Below, in pieces: positions 1-14,392 of a DNA stretch of 64,000 bases (position 1 is its first letter; each line of letters starts with the position of its first letter). The position numbers and the translations under genes are program-made. The DNA is from Angiostrongylus vasorum (lineage: Eukaryota; Nematoda; Chromadorea; Rhabditida; Metastrongylidae): NCBI GenBank assembly GCA_018806985.1, contig JADANN010000374.1, positions 744,001 to 808,000 of the forward strand, given 5' to 3'. A model generated the notes under the pieces. The model saw only the letters and a program-made list of their open reading frames with translations, did no database searches and was not told the DNA's origin.

Positions 1-1019
1 TTCAACTCCACTGAGCGAGACTGGCAGCATACTGGTTATGTTTTGTGATAGTAGGTTATAATCGAGAACTTCCAACGTCGGTGAGGACATCAGCAGACAC
101 GGTAGCACGAAGAACTGCACTTGGCTTAACATCTGAAACAAGTCATTTCCAGAACTTCTGCCAAAGAAATAGCGCCTTCAGTCAACAAAGAAAATATCGC
201 GAATTGTAATTGTGACTAAGTATCAAAACATTTTTGTTTTGTGTGGAGTGTAAGGAGACACCATTTTTGGGAATACAGCACAGATTTGATTCCAGTTAGT
301 ATTCAGACCAAGCCTCATACGACTTTTATGGTTGAGAAAACGTGGAAAATCGAGAAATACGTCTTAAAGTCTCATTAAGAAGGTTCATCACTGCGAATTT
401 CTACTCATTAAGAAAGAATAGTACCAATTAGTGCTAACAATAGCGAGAAAGAAACTGAGTGTTTTCACTGGTAATGAATGTTCTTCGTGGATTTTACTCA
501 GCGGAGCCCTGTGGGTAGCTTCTCCACCTCTCAAGGACGATTGGAGACTTTGTAATATCTGCTCTAGTTACTTCATATTTACGGGTTTACAGATGACAAT
601 AATCGCCCTCACATGTTATGTCTCCACGTCACGGATAGGAGGCTGGTCACGAACCAAAAATATCTTATACTTCCCTAAACGCTGCTTGGTCTAGGGTATC
701 GACTCTCTGATTCTACTGACCCGATTTGGCACATACGTTTTGTGTTTACGAAGACATATTCATGTATGCATGTGCGCGCGTGGATTTGCTCTAGTTTTGC
801 GGATTGTATTCTAGGAGTCAATTCAACCAAAACTCTGCAATCAAGCAACAGGGAAGTGTATAGAAGACGATTAGAAGTCGCCTCAAACAAATAGGCACCT
901 CGTGTAGTCTGGAAGAGATTGTAAGCTAGACGCCAATATATCCAGTCCTCACATTCAGAGCTGATCAAGCTATACGTAGGTATCAAAAAGCTAAAAACAG
1001 TAGAATAAACGGGCATCAT
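1..1019. other. No recognised gene (window start)
   Basis: This AT-rich DNA has only short open frames without recognisable domains, splice-flanked coding blocks or members of the repeat families found later. I see nothing I can support here. Confidence 0.5.
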
Positions 1020-3105
1020 TCCCCTGACCCTGAAAGGGCCTGCGATACGGCAGCGTTGTGTAAGACAAGTACCGATAGGGCTGCTAAAGTCCCCTGGGCC
1101 ACTCTAGACTGCTTAAATCTCGAAGCAGTATGGTGGCAATCTGTACATACGATGCCCGCTCATTTGTGGACCCGGAAGAACGTCTGATAAATGTCACATA
1201 GGGACCACGGATTGTAATGGAACTAGCATGTGAGCGGCTGTCTGAGTTTGTCATGACGACAAAGAACATTCATTGTAACTCGCAATTCCAGAAGCGCCAC
1301 TCTCCACGGTGGACGTGGGAGTTTCCCATTGGAAAGTGCCAGAACGAAAGACATCATATGATGGGAAATGGGAGGTTTTGCCTAACCGATGTGGGTGTTG
1401 CACCAAAATTCTACGTAGGATCAAATCATCTCCTTCTTTGTGTAAGGTTTCATTTCTTTCGCAAGGGAAGAAAAAGCAGCTAAAGTAAAAATAGAAAAAA
1501 AACGAAGTCCCAATACTACGATAAACCAGAAGTTATTCAGCTTGTTTGTCGACTGTTGAAAACGCACTGTTCTTGAAAACATTAATGAGGAATGGAATCG
1601 GTTCACTCGAGTTAGTACTATGGAAAGCTGAGAGCTCGAAAGTCACCAAGAGATGTCTGTCTTCAGAACCAATCGAACTGAAAAGCTAGCGTGGAATCGC
1701 AAGAGCAGCAGGCAGCCGCCAACTAACGTCCGAACTTGCAAAACAATGCGGCGATGAAAGAGGATTTTAAAGAGAGAAGAGCAGCGGTCATGGTCGAAGC
1801 TGCAGAGGCTGTGAATTCGCAAAAAGCATTAGCAATGCCCACCGAAGCTTCGCCAATTACAGAACTTATTGGACTTGGGCGCACAAAACAGTTACAGCTT
1901 CCAGGAAGGCAATGGAGAAAATCATTCACAATTACTACTCAGATCTCTTCAATAGCCATGTCCTCCTGCCTCATATGAAATAAAGGAGGATGGACTTATC
2001 GTCCCTACCTGTTCTGCTTTCCGAAATCCGACATGATATTTCGTCGATTAGGAATCGAACAACATCTTGTCCAGATAGGACGGATTCTGAACACTTGAGG
2101 AAAACCTTCCACCTGTCCTCATCAACACATGGGTTCGCCTGGTCACACATTACCTATCATAATGTAATGTTCGTTCCTTTCAGTTGAACACTAGCAAGAC
2201 CGTGTTATTGCTCAAGAGGGCTGACCTCCACATAACTATCGCTCAATCTGATTGCTGTCTGTCGTCCATAAACTCTTCACTCGAGTCGTTCTATGTAGGA
2301 CTGACAGAACAATCGACGTTGGACAACCACGTGAGCAAGAAGGATTTCGAAAAGATTCAGAACAATGGACTACATCCGCACGATAACAAGACTCATAGAA
2401 GCATAGCAAGAGTACAAGAGACCGCTCTACTTCACTTTTTATAGATTAAAAAATGGCTTTTAATTCAATTGAGGTAAAAGCAGCCATGTACGTCCTGGAG
2501 ACGAGGGCATCTCTGCTTAATGTATGAAGAATTCTTGTGAGCTGTAAAAATTTCACAACGAAAATACCACCAGCTCTACGGCTATCTTGACAAAGACTCA
2601 AAAAAAGGTGCTAGGCAAGGCGATACGATCTCGCCAAATTTGTTTACTGCCACCTCCAGAACTTCATAGGAACAATGGAATGGGACGACATTAAGGTGAA
2701 AAAAGAAGACGCTATGAGTATCCCGTCTCATGCAAGTGACGCAGAGGATCCGAAGCTCTGACTCCACTTCAGCGATCAAAGATCACTTTTATACGCCAAA
2801 CTATCGAAGATAAATTGGGCCGAGACGTGGTACGTACGAACGACAACCGAAGGATAAGAGCGTTAGTGACTGGATTCCTTAGGATGTAAAGGCAGGAAGA
2901 CCACCGAACCGATGGTCAGAGTTCTTCATGAGACCCTAGAAGAAAGACATGGTGTTCAACTAGCCTCTAGAGCGGGTGGAATCCACTGGGCTACTCCTGC
3001 ACGAGACAGGGAAAAATGGAAAGTCTACTTTCGCTTATTTGAGTCACTCAGCGATCAACAAGATGACAGGTGATACAGGGAAGTGATACAGATAAATAAA
3101 TTTAC
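1020..3105 (+). pseudogene. Decayed RTE-like non-LTR retrotransposon (RTE1)
   Basis: Remnants run in family order but in changing frames. The endonuclease start (MVAICTYDARSF) is near 1130. A later endonuclease block ([14 protein letters not shown], then FCLTDVGVAPKFY) is at 1230-1480. A linker block (KEDFKERRAAVMVEAAEA) is at 1750-1810. The reverse-transcriptase entry (SEIRHDISSIRNRTTSCPDR) is at 2015-2075. GARQGDTISPNLFTAT is at 2605-2655. The C-terminal tail (HWATPARDREKW-like) is at 2900-3060. APE endonuclease plus RT in this order is typical of RTE-clade LINEs. About 55-60 residues' worth of endonuclease is deleted near 1165-1215, and stops and frameshifts are frequent, so the copy is dead. 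The same protein recurs in the minus-strand copies at 25.4-31 kb and 23.4-23.8 kb. Confidence 0.8.
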
Positions 3106-4734
3106 AGTCGAATGGTGGGTATTTTACTATTCGAGACTTGTTGTAGAGAGATTTATGGAATGAAGGCAATTAAGAGCCGTCAATCCTGCTTATGCCAACA
3201 GCAGCACTTATAACTCATTACTAGGGTGCAAGTTTAGAAATGAAGGGAACGATCTTTAGAATACTGTAGGCAAAATAGCTTCATATAAGAAGTAAGGCAA
3301 TTATATGGCAAAATGGATCTAGATAATGAAACAGCTAGAGTATTGCCAAGCTCAGCTTAATCATTGCTGTGATTTTTTTCTGGGGTTCCTCGGCGCCTTC
3401 GTATATTTGCTAGCGTCTATTCATTGACGTGCTCACTGTACTCATTGGTACCTGTACTATTGAAATAATCCATTCATAATCCGATGAATTTTCGATCAAT
3501 GGGCGAGAGGAAAAGAGGTAGTTATTCAGATGGGACGGGATGAAACTGTGGTGAAGACGACCGTGACCCAATAAGCAGGACACGTGTTTTGTTTCTGAAG
3601 CTTTCTATGAGTTCAGTAGAGGAACGGACGAGTTTCGATAACAACTGCAGAAACTTGTTATTGCACTTGTTCACCTTTCAATCAATACACACCATTTGTG
3701 TCTTACCAATTACTGATAACGAAGAAGTATCGAATATCAAAATAAGAATCACAGCTCAGATTCAGATCCTGGCAACATTTCTGTACTTAGAACGAATAGG
3801 GCCTTGACAATTCGACAACTCAGCGATTAGTAAGTCACTACTGTCAGATGTTTGTTTGCGTAGTAGACCTTAGTGACGAGACCAAGAAAACTCACGTTGA
3901 GTTGGAAACGCTGTTTCTGCACTGCTTGACGACCACTGTTATTGAATATTAAGGATATTTTCCAACCTGCAGGCTTCAATTTTTCTCATTTTCGTAAGAA
4001 TCGCCGCAATTATCTATCATATATTCTTAATGTATTATTGTTGGTTGCCTTACCTAATAGCCCAGAATTACGGTGAATGTTTAGTAAGAAAAAAAAATAG
4101 TCGTTTTCTAAGGCATTCTTGAACGTCAGTACTCTGTCCCATAGGTGATTCTTAAAAACAGAGAAGTGATGACCTAATCGGAAGTAGCCAAAGCGTCCGG
4201 AAGGTGCGAAATCCTAGAGCGTTGATGTACAGGAGAACACTGTTGTTTTCCTGGGGTGCTCTTTTATGAATGACGTCGGTCAATTTCTGAAGCTGAACGG
4301 CGTAGATGGCAGCCGCCACGACGGTGGTACGAATGCGCGGGTTTCAATGCATCCTATTCCATCGAAATTTCATTACGAACAAAGGAAAACGTTTCCGTTT
4401 AAGAATGCAGTTTCAAATGCCTTAGGGCTATTCCTTCCGTAGAAATCACAGAATCTTTCAAGTGTGTTTGCTGAAGAGGCATTGTTTGTTATCTTTTATT
4501 CAGAAAGCCTACTACGAGCGAGAATAAACAGTGAAATGAGGGCAAACGCAAAACGACTTCGTTTTTTTAGTCGATGAGAGAGCAATGTCAAGTGAATTAT
4601 TTTGGCATTCGGTGATGTTGAGGTGGTTGCTGGAATATGGCACACTGCCCTACTTCAGCATGAAAAATCCACCGATCATTCTTTTGTCGTATAATAGCTC
4701 ATAGAAACTGCAAAAAACATTCTTTCTAACGGTA
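3106..4734. other. No recognised gene
   Basis: This stretch is AT-rich with only short open frames. The open frame at 3589-3807 has no recognisable motif. I see no feature that can be supported. Confidence 0.5.
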
Positions 4735-5003
4735 AAGGATAAAGGATGTAGCTCTTGGCGTTTATCAATCCCCTGAGGGATGCGCCGTGCATTCGACTTC
4801 ATTAAGTATCGTTGGAGGTGATTGAATTCATATCTGGACTTTACAATGACCCGCTGTGGCCTACCGATGTATCGAGCCAGTGCTGCTATCCTCCCAGACA
4901 AGTCTGGTACCAATTTGCCGACCCCCGAAGGGATGGAGGGCTTGGTGGGCCATGGGTGCGGGGGATCGATTCCACGCCTCCAACCACTGCGCTACACGCA
5001 CCC
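4735..5003 (-). repeat. SINE family A copy (A1)
   Basis: This is one of about 15 copies of a repeat of roughly 285 bp. In element orientation it starts with a tRNA-like GGGCGCGTGTGGCGCAGTGG head and ends in (ATCCTTT)-type repeats. Here it is reversed: the ggataaagg tail comes first and the gcgctacacgcaccc head last. Part of the head is deleted. Confidence 0.85.
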
Positions 5004-5529
5004 TTTTCTAACGGTGTAGGTGTTAAATATTCCTCTGAATTAATGAAGGAAGTCTTTCTGTTAGAAGGCTCTTTAAAGTTACATGTGTGAAGTTACTAGG
5101 AAAGCATTGTAATCAAAGAAACAAAAATAAGACTAAACAATGACCCTTAGGGACACTAGAAGCTGATCAAGGAGTTCACTTGCTTCAATGCATAGTACAG
5201 ATGTGACAGAGGCTGAAACAGTTGGCGCTTCAGAGCATATATATTCCTTCATTCTTATTTGAAAATAAAGGCATTCTCGAAATCCTCGATTTGTAGAATG
5301 AAACGGGTTAAAATTCAAAGATGAGAGCATTTTTTTCCGGAGGAAGAATGAGTGCAAGTCGTGGAAAACAGTTTGATATCTACAACGTTAATTCATTTCA
5401 CTTATTTTTTTGTTGGTCGTAGAAAGCAGCCATCGATAATTTGTGCGTTAGTAAATGTGAATTTATATGTGCAGTTCTTGAGAGGACGAGAAAATGTATA
5501 GTTCACTATTTTAGCTTTCGCTCATTGGG

Positions 5530-5810
5530 GTCGAGTGTAGCGCAGTAGTTAGATATGCCCTGATGTACCCATGGTCATTGGTTCGACTCTGCGCAGTGGG
5601 CGCACCAACCTTTCCATCCCTCTGGGGCACGCTAATTTGCAGTGAACCTGCCTGGGAAGATAAAAACATGGACGTAATACACCGGTTCGGTATGCCATAT
5701 CAAGTTATTATGTAGGCTAGATATGCATACGGTGCCCTATAACAACGCTGAAATGAAGTCGAACGTATGGCGCATCGCTCAGGTATTGATCAACGCTGAA
5801 CACCTACGTT
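5530..5810 (+). repeat. SINE family A copy (A2)
   Basis: A forward copy with the clearest polymerase III promoter of the family. The A box is TAGCGCAGTAGTTAG near 5537 and the B box is GGTTCGACTC near 5580, spaced as in a tRNA gene. The body has diverged from the other copies. Confidence 0.8.
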
Positions 5811-7018
5811 TCACTATTACTTGGGTGGTGCAATGGGTTAGCATGAAGCTAGTGGGACATGATAGGAGGTTTTCAACAAATCTCGTGAATTTTCTGGGAA
5901 TGAAAGAATTAGTGGACCTATCGCATTAGATTTAGTATAAATTCGGATCCTCAGAAACCTGTTGATGAATCAAATTTCTATTTCAACTTCTCATTAAGGA
6001 GAGTTGAAAATCGGAAATCATTCGAAATTTTAGAAAATAGATTGTGGGGTAGTGAAAGAGGAACTTTGATATCCGACATTTCTTAGCAAATGAAATGATT
6101 AGAATGGAAAATGTGAATGGAAACGTAGAATCTTCAGTAAGTATGCTTGTCTTCGTAGAGGGTGAAGATGTCACCACCATCATCAACGTCACGAGGAACT
6201 ACATCACATTTTAGTTCTTCTGTAGTGCACCACTAGTGAACATTTCTTGAATAGCGGTTAGATTCAGTGATTTATTCTATTCGATGAAGTTGGCCAAACC
6301 TCGCGTTAATCGTAAAGACGTATGGTTGTTAAGCCCAAGGTTAATGTTGTCTATTTAAATAAGGTTGGAATCAATAGTTTTGACAGTTATTGCTTAGAAC
6401 ATTTAGTCTTTACTCTCATTGATAGAACTGAAAGGTTTTCCATTATAAAAAGGGTTTCCTCGAGAGGAACGAGAGAAGCTATGCCAACTAAGATAGAGAA
6501 CTGCCTACCAGCACTATATCTCGTAGCAATTTCCGAAATCCTTCAGTCGGGATAGCAATTTTCATATTTTTTTAATGGAGGCTCAACGCCTCCGGGAAGG
6601 TGAAAGCTTAGATGCCTATATTTTTCAAAGAAATATTAAACCGTCCATAACCTTGGAGTGGCTCCTGGATTTCGAATAACCGATTAATAAAACCCGTTTG
6701 CCGGCAGTCATTTTTTAAACCTAAAGATGGTGACTTGTCAAGTGCAGAACACTCACAAAGCATAGCGGGAGAGTGACTGCAGTTTCATGAAGGCATTGGT
6801 ATTTTGGCATAACAGTCATTAACGAATTCGTGCTAGTAATTTTCGCGGCCTCTGAATGGCTTGTCAAAGGCCAAGGGCGGCCATGCACCGGATTTGAGGT
6901 TTTGTGAGCCACCTAGTGTGTGTCGCTTCTCACTCGAACTGTTATGAGCACGTTTGGACTTCGTAGAAACTCAATGGCATATTTTCGCATAACAACTAGC
7001 TTTCTGAAGAAGTAACGG

Positions 7019-7303
7019 GAGCGCGTTTAATGCAGTGGTTGGAGATGCTATGGAATGCAGAGGTGGTCGTTGGTTTGATCCCTACGCCGCGGCCTCACTA
7101 AGCCTTTCTTCCCTCTAGGCTCGGAAAATTGGGACCAGATTTATCTGGGAGGATAGCAGCGCTGATTCCACACAACGGTGGACCACTGGAACCATTGTAT
7201 AGGTGAGATGTACACTCAGTCTTCTCTAACAATGCTTATTGAACTCGAATAAATGGCGCATCTTTCAGGGATTAGTCAACGCCGAACGTTTTTACACTTT
7301 ATC
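7019..7303 (+). repeat. SINE family A copy (A3)
   Basis: A diverged forward copy. The head at 7019-7045 has a degenerate A box (TAATGCAGTGGTTGG) and the B box is GGTTTGATCCC near 7073. The family body (gggaggatagcagcgctg) and the tail words (attagtcaacgccgaacg) follow. Confidence 0.8.
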
Positions 7304-8232
7304 TAATCTAGAAATAATGGATATAGGATATTCTTAAATGGAACGGTAATAGAGATACACACCAAAAATGCATGATTTGGGCTGAATTGCAGGTGTATAG
7401 AAACCATTCAACGTAGTATTTCCTGGTAATAAACAAATTTGGTTAAGCAGATGACTGGTATATGTACTTCTGAAGGAAAAAAGGTTTTTCTATTATCTAT
7501 ATGCCTTCGGTCATCATTAATATCTTGCTTATTTAAAAGTGTTTTCTACTGCCGGAGTGGATTTTTGCATGTAAAGAACCTATACGTGCAAATTGATACG
7601 TACGAGAAAGTCTGAATACGTTGTACTTGTCGTTTATCTGTAGGTAACAACATTTGTTAGGGGTTCTATTGTGCTGCCCGGTATGCAATTGGCACTGGAA
7701 TAGGAAGTGACAAGCACTTGCCAGACCTAGGGCGACCATTCTAACAGAGGAACCTCCAGTTTAACCCTTGAGATTACTAGTTTTAGAACGTTATATTAAC
7801 ACAAAGGTGGGTCAGTCTTATTCCAATCGAAACCCGTGAAATATCAGAAACGATGGCCGTGTCAGAAAAAGCAGTACAAGCGCACGAAGTCGAAACTGTT
7901 CAAAGTACCAGTCCGAATAGTTGTGTTGTCATCAAAATTTGGAGAAAAATTAACGCTTCGGCTCGATGGAGTGGATGTGAGAAGGTGAATAGTTGCTATA
8001 GTAATCACACTGCCACATGACCATTGAGTTTTTTCTCGGCGAGCGTTAACAACGAGAAATTGCAAGTTTATGGCGAACAGAACCTGTGAATTGTATGTTT
8101 ACTAGACTTTTTTTGGAATTTTGATTTATCTATTTTGAGCAGTTCCACCCGATTCCGTGCTGTGCTAGGATATGTGGTCGAAAGTAATAATTCTAGAATA
8201 AGCTACCAGTTCTTTTTTCATAGAGAGTAAAA

Positions 8233-8512
8233 GAAAGGATGAAGCTCTTGGCATTGATCAATCCCTGAGGAATGCGCCATGCATTCGACTTCATTAAGCA
8301 TCATTTGGAGGTGATTGAATCCATATCTTGCCTTTAAAATGACTCGCGGTGGCCTACCGATGTATCGAGCAGTGCTGCTATCCTCTTAGACAAGCCTAGT
8401 ACCAATTTGCCGACCCCGGAGGGATGGAAGGCTTGGTGAGCGCCATGGGCGTGGTTCGATTCCACGCGTGTGTTGCAGGGGACGTTTGCAACGACTGCGC
8501 CACACGCGCCCT
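8233..8512 (-). repeat. SINE family A copy (A4)
   Basis: A full-length reverse copy. It begins with the aaaggatgaagctcttgg tail and ends with the reverse complement of the A-box head (actgcgccacacgcgccc). Confidence 0.85.
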
Positions 8513-8595
8513 CGTAGAGAATATTGGTTGTCAGTTGTTTCTACTGTAAAACTTTTAATGGGAATGCTTTAACTCGGATATCTCCAAGACTGTAA

Positions 8596-8790
8596 GGAGA
8601 GTCGACTCGACCAGCATTCTACGGCAAACATAAAGACGAAATTCTCAAGCGGCAGCAAGAACAACACGCGAAGTGTTCGAAAACCATTGTGGATGTAGGA
8701 TGCGAGGAAACGAATCGAATGCAAGAAATGCTGGGATCAGCAAATAGATGTGATGATGGTCGTACAAAAATAAATACAATAATAAAATAA
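8596..8790 (+). repeat. SINE family B fragment (B1)
   Basis: The 3' half of family B. It runs from the cgaccagcattctacg block, through gaaacgaatcgaatgcaag and tgctgggatcagca, to an A-rich end with aataaa. The tRNA-like head is missing. Confidence 0.7.
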
Positions 8791-9162
8791 AATTGTTAAG
8801 CGGGTTTTATCGGGGGTTTAGCTGTAAATGCTACGACTTTATTCATAAAACGAGTGTATGATGTGATCGAACCCCGTAGTGGGAAACGGAGTGGGAGGCA
8901 TGTCGATTCGTCAGTAGTAATGCATATTTCTGAATGCAATTTTAGAGCAATATAAAATACATGCCATGATAATTTAAAGTCGAAAGCAGCTGTTACTTTC
9001 TCACCGTGTGGACGCAAATCAATTTACGTCAGGCTGTAAGTGTTATATTACCTTGCAAACTGTGCTTGATGAGCTGACACGAGTAACGTGGATTTTCGGT
9101 AGCCAACCTTTTTGTGACTTTACCTTCTTCAGGGCAGTATTTGTTTCTAAAGCTTGAAACAC

Positions 9163-9430
9163 GTGTGGTTTGGTCGGAGGCACCCTGCAATTCACATGGG
9201 ATCGCTTCCCCACATCCCTGACCCACCAAGCCTTCCATCCCTCCGGGGTCGGCAAAATGGTACCAGACTTGTCCGGGAGGATAGCAGCACTGGCTCGATA
9301 CATCGGTAGGCCACCGTGAGTCATTGTAAAGGCCAGATATGCATTCAATCACCTCCAACGATTCTAAATGAAGTCGAATGCATGGCGCATCACTAAGGGA
9401 TTGATCAACGCTAAGAACTTTATCCTTTTT
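9163..9430 (+). repeat. SINE family A copy (A5), 5' truncated
   Basis: A forward copy lacking most of the A box. It begins at ggtttggtcggaggcacc and continues through the conserved body (ccagacttgtccgggagg). It ends in the aactttatcctttttt tail. Confidence 0.85.
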
Positions 9431-12400
9431 TAGAGCCTGAAACTAACGGTATGTTGTTTACGTACGATAATAAAACCTTATAAAAATGAACTAAAAGAAG
9501 TGCACGAAATAAATAAATACGTGAAATCCAACTCTTTTGCTATTATTTGTGAACAACATATGGGTGTTCTAGAAAAACAAAGATGAGAACGACTGTGAAG
9601 GAAACGAAGTTGTTGGAAGGTTAGTCATGGAAAATCAGAGCCACGTGTTAGCAAACTGCTGTCTGCTCATCAAGCACAGTTCGTAGGATTAAAATAACTC
9701 GAATATTAATACATGATTGAACACCCCGATCATCTACGCGACCACCATTTCAGTAGTGGTTTGGGCAACGTGGAATAGTGAAGGAGTTACCTCAATGTTT
9801 TAAGAATGTTAGATATTAAATAATGACTAGTAAAGTTGAAGATTTGTGAGGAATTTTCGCACTATTGGAAAACCTCCTTTGCAACCTAATATGCCAGTCC
9901 ATAAAGGACTAGAAATGGATTCTGTGGAAGAGATAAGATGACATCAAACTTTTTCCCTTTGAAGTTCATCATTTTTAATTATTTGAGTTACAAAGACGTC
10001 TACTTAATGAAGAGGCGATAATTTCTTCGATCGAGATATTAACGACATCAATAAAGCAATATCGAACGATCGTTTTGGTGATGGATTAACAATCGTTTTG
10101 GAAATGACAGCGTTTGGTCTGAATTCTGGGTTTTGCAGTGTTCTGTTCGAAAAGGATCGTAGCCTTTGTTGACAGGCGCAGCGAGAAGTATTTGTATTGT
10201 AACCACTTCTAGAACGAGTTTTATGTCTGGCATACACTCTTCCATGAAAATTGAACGTCAGATGATCGGTCACTTTGATGAAGTTCACGGAACTTGTTGC
10301 TGCTGTGCTCCTGGAGGGAGAGTGAGCCAGATAAGCGACGTTTTCCTTCAACTGGTCGTAGTCTTCCGAAGCAGAAATTTGAAATGTTCGCGCCGTAACG
10401 TCTAGAGAGACGAATCGAGAAAAAAAGCAAATGTTTGTTAAACATGTCTCACAATCAATAGGATGCGAATGTCCATCTATCTTTCAACTTTTTGGTAATG
10501 TATTCCATCCCTCAGCGATGCAGGAAACATTATACCCGGACATCGATTGAGCCATGGGAACGTTTTGCTCTTAGTGTTTTCGTAATGGAGTTGCAAACGG
10601 GAACGAGGAAGGGAATCTAGACATTACCTGAGTTACGTATGTTAGCAGGTTGCACCGTTTCTGTATCCAACCGTTGCGGTAGCGGTGCTCTTAATTTGTT
10701 TTTTAATGGGAACTCCCTACTGCTCAAACATTGCATGAGAATATTAATCTCGCACAAAAGACCATTCAAGTCTCTAAGCCCTCCAGACGAAGCTATTGCA
10801 AAAATGCAGACAATTTCCCCACTAATAGAGTAGCAGAGGGATTTAGAACGTCATAGACTTATAGAAGACAATTTGCTCTATGGTTTTAAGGATGTGTATA
10901 GGTTTCAGAGAATATTCTGCCATTTTTAATGTTGTTTAGAATCATGTTTCTCAGAAAGATGAGGACGAAACATAAATTTGTAGGATTCCCACGCAAAAGC
11001 GCTAGCCAAACACACCATCGACACACTGGAAAAGCCCATGTTCTGCGGGACAAAATCTCTTTGATCTAACTTCTTTTGTGTTCGGATTACGAGCCTTCAC
11101 CGAGAAAAGGGAAAAACGCCTTGGAAGGGGTCTAGAAAATCAAAATTTTGCTTTAGTGAAACGAAAGAACTTATGTCTTGTTGGCAAAGATGTGTAGATT
11201 CTATGGCTTTTGTGGCAATTACGAACATTTTAACTGTGATCTGAAACATGTTGGTTTAACACTGAAAACGGCCAGTGCTACCTAGAGTCACATCGTCGCG
11301 TAAGGGTAAGAATACAATGCGTTTAGTGGAAAAAAAAGTGACCAATAAGAAAATGGCAAAGGAATTTGATGGCGTTCTGTTCTTCTCTTAGCTTTTGAGG
11401 GGGTGTTGCAGACTTGGGAAAGTTTGAAATTTCAACGACGCCATGTGATGGAGCGACCGCTGAGAGTCGGGAAGGTACATAATCGTTCCGGTTTTATTGC
11501 GATTTCGTCATATAGGAAACTAATGCTTACAGGAGAGACCGCTGGTACCAAGGAGTATACGGTTTTACTTGACCGATAAACATAAAATATGTGTCATGAG
11601 TTAGAGGTGGAAAGTAGCAGGTCGGAAAAGTTTGGATTATCATCCAGAAAAAAAGCCGCCACAAGTAGACGACATCGGTGGCATGTGAAGACAGTCATCG
11701 TCATTTTACAATATGTATTGGTGTAGTGAAGAAATAGTTTGTGAGTTTATGCTGAACTGTCGATTAGTGTTAGTAAGTCCATAGTCGGAAGTATTAGTAG
11801 TTAGCTCGAAAAAATTCATTCCAACTCGGTGGAAACATCGAATTATGTCAGATAGGTTTTCACTGATCGTTGGATTAGTTAGGCCCTGGTATGCCGTTGA
11901 GAACGAAATCACATAATCTATAATACTATATTTCGTGAGTTTTCCTACCAACTGCTTTTTTACAAGCCATCTGAGAACTTTTAGGTCTGCGCAACTGAAT
12001 AATATCGAGTTAAATTTTAAGGGAACTTGTCATGACGCTCAGACTGAACGTCTTTGGGTCTCCTTCGCATTAGTTCCGGTTACCTTCTTTCGCTGTGTGC
12101 AGTTTCTTCTTTGTTCTTGTCATGTCAGAGATTCTCAGCATTGATTAAATTTGTTTAAATGTTCATTTTCATTGTTTTCACAGCGTATCTCTGGTCATAG
12201 GGTTTTTAATGAAATATCAAAAAAACGTTCAAACCCGATGGAAACGATTGATGCTTTGATCATAATCAAAACCAGTCATGCGTATCTTTCGGAAATCGGT
12301 CATACCGTTCTCCACAAAACACGTCTACGAAGTACTGTAAAGACACTAAGTAAAAACATTAGCTTTTGTATCGTCTACTCCACACCTTTATAAAGTCAAC

Positions 12401-14392
12401 ATTTAGTGCCTTTACATATCTGCAAATATAGGAATTCACATATGCCACAACTTGACTACTGAACACCATAACCGTTTCGTACCGTTGGTCGGTGAATCTC
12501 CACAGAGAATATCTATGTCGCCGTTTGGAGACACTAAAAAACATTTAATTACTGTGGTAGGGGGTGGAAATCCAGGCAACTGGTCTAAAACACGTGGATA
12601 TTGCTGCAATTACGCCTAACCTGTCTAACTTGCCCTCTCAACTAACCACCATCCGCAATGTTTTCGTTGCGAATTCGGGCGAGTCATATATCCGTAAAGT
12701 GGTTTTTTTTGCTGTTGGGTGAATTCAAGATCGTAGTTCATCGAAACACCGTAGAAAAAGACGAATAAAAACATCTGGTGATTCGTACATTCAATAACTT
12801 GACAGGACAAGGACGTGAGTTCGAAGGAAAAAAGTAACCCAAACGCTTTGTATGTTGGCTTTTTATGAAGATGCGGAGAGTTTTATTATTGGAAACTAGG
12901 AATGAACTTGTAGAAATCCACATTTCCTGTTTGAAGTTGTAGTTGGAAAATTTAGGCTTGATTAGCTCGTTTGGACAGGTGCATGAGTGAGAAATCATCA
13001 TAGACAAAATCGTAAAGCAGCAAAGAAAGGACGTGAGAAGTATAGAGTAGTGAGAAAGATAATGCCGTTAATTCACTCCTTATAACCTATTTAGTTAATG
13101 TGTTAGATATTGTCGACGAGTTCTTAGACCTTTCGACAAATCCTTACAGCCTTACATGGAGACATAAGAAATAATGGTTGTACAACAAGACTAATTGTCC
13201 TCTTGTGGTTAGATAGTAGAGATGACTATTACTTCCATTTCCTGGCTTTTGGGAACTAAGAGACTATGAGAGTACTATGAGACTATCTTTATCTGGGTAG
13301 GGGTAGTGCTTGCTAGGCCGATTTCGGCTCAACATGGCTTCCTTTGGGGACCACACTGCTTAGCTAACGCATCCTTTTGATGGTGATGCGTGTTACTTTG
13401 CACACCACTATGAGAGTACATCATCGGCAATAATGTACGTAGTTATCGACCTTTTAGGGGAGCAGTAATCGTTGCGGAAAAAGAAGCTGACGAGGTCTAT
13501 GAACTTATAGTGCAAGTGTTTACGTCAACAACACATGGTTTTGATATAGGGTTCAAGTGAGTTTGTCGATCTATAAACGAGAATAAACTTGAGCACTGGC
13601 TTAGACCTTATGCTGCGTTTTCAAAAATGGTAGGTAAGAACAATCATGTATGAAAACATCGTTGGAGAACTCTATGAAAAACATATAACAGTAAACCACC
13701 AACAAAAGCGAAGACTAGAAAGGAATGAATGTCAAGAGGAATTCGATGGGATACTGAATCGGAAATTTTCCCACGTAAGAAGCACATGCTGTTACTGCAG
13801 TGTGTGCTAACACTCAAACTAACTGGACTGGTCCCTCGTCATCCTCACAAATGTTTTTGTCCGGATGCTTTTTTTTCACGGATATGAATTACGCAATCAT
13901 ACATACGAACTAGTTCCGAGGTCTTAGCCGAGAATCCGTGCGCCCAGACAGCACCACCTCTCGGAAATACAGGTGCAAGTTTTTGCTTAGCGTTGAAAAT
14001 CTAACTCAGTGGAATCATATGACATGTTGGAAATAACGGGCTGTTCGTTTTCAATAGGCTCAAGCCACAAAAAATTTGCTTGACTACAGATTAACCCAAC
14101 AACACGTACACCTTTCATATTCACAGATTTCAGCTAGGTGGAAAAGGTTGTGACCGTGCAAGTCAGTGAGATGCATTAGCACCGTGATTATGCTCTACAT
14201 CTTTTGAAACAGAAAGCATATTACTTTTTCCTGATGTGAAGAAACAATACTTTTTCTTAATGTGAAGGCTTATTCCGGTTTTTTAAAGGCGTTATTGAGT
14301 GATATTGTTGAAATGTAAGTGTGCAAATAGGACGGAAGCGCGAGGGAGTGTGTTCGGGGTTGAGCGGAAACGAATAACCAGGCTCTCTTCAG
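9431..14392. other. No recognised gene; possible upstream region of dpy-19
   Basis: Nearly 5 kb without a recognisable repeat family or conserved coding block. The missing N-terminal exon or exons and the promoter of dpy-19 should lie here or further upstream, but I could not identify them. The longest minus-strand open frame (10004-10351, 115 residues) resembles nothing I know and lacks convincing splice context. Confidence 0.45.

Noticed and set aside
9029..9358. Recurring frames of 65-110 residues with [18 protein letters not shown] text in many places
   Set aside because: All lie in family A SINE copies, which are non-coding and tRNA-derived. Similarity among them reflects shared repeat DNA, not a protein family.
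10004..10351. Minus-strand frame of 115 residues as a possible exon
   Set aside because: There is no recognisable motif, no clear acceptor and donor, and overlapping frames on both strands are similarly long.
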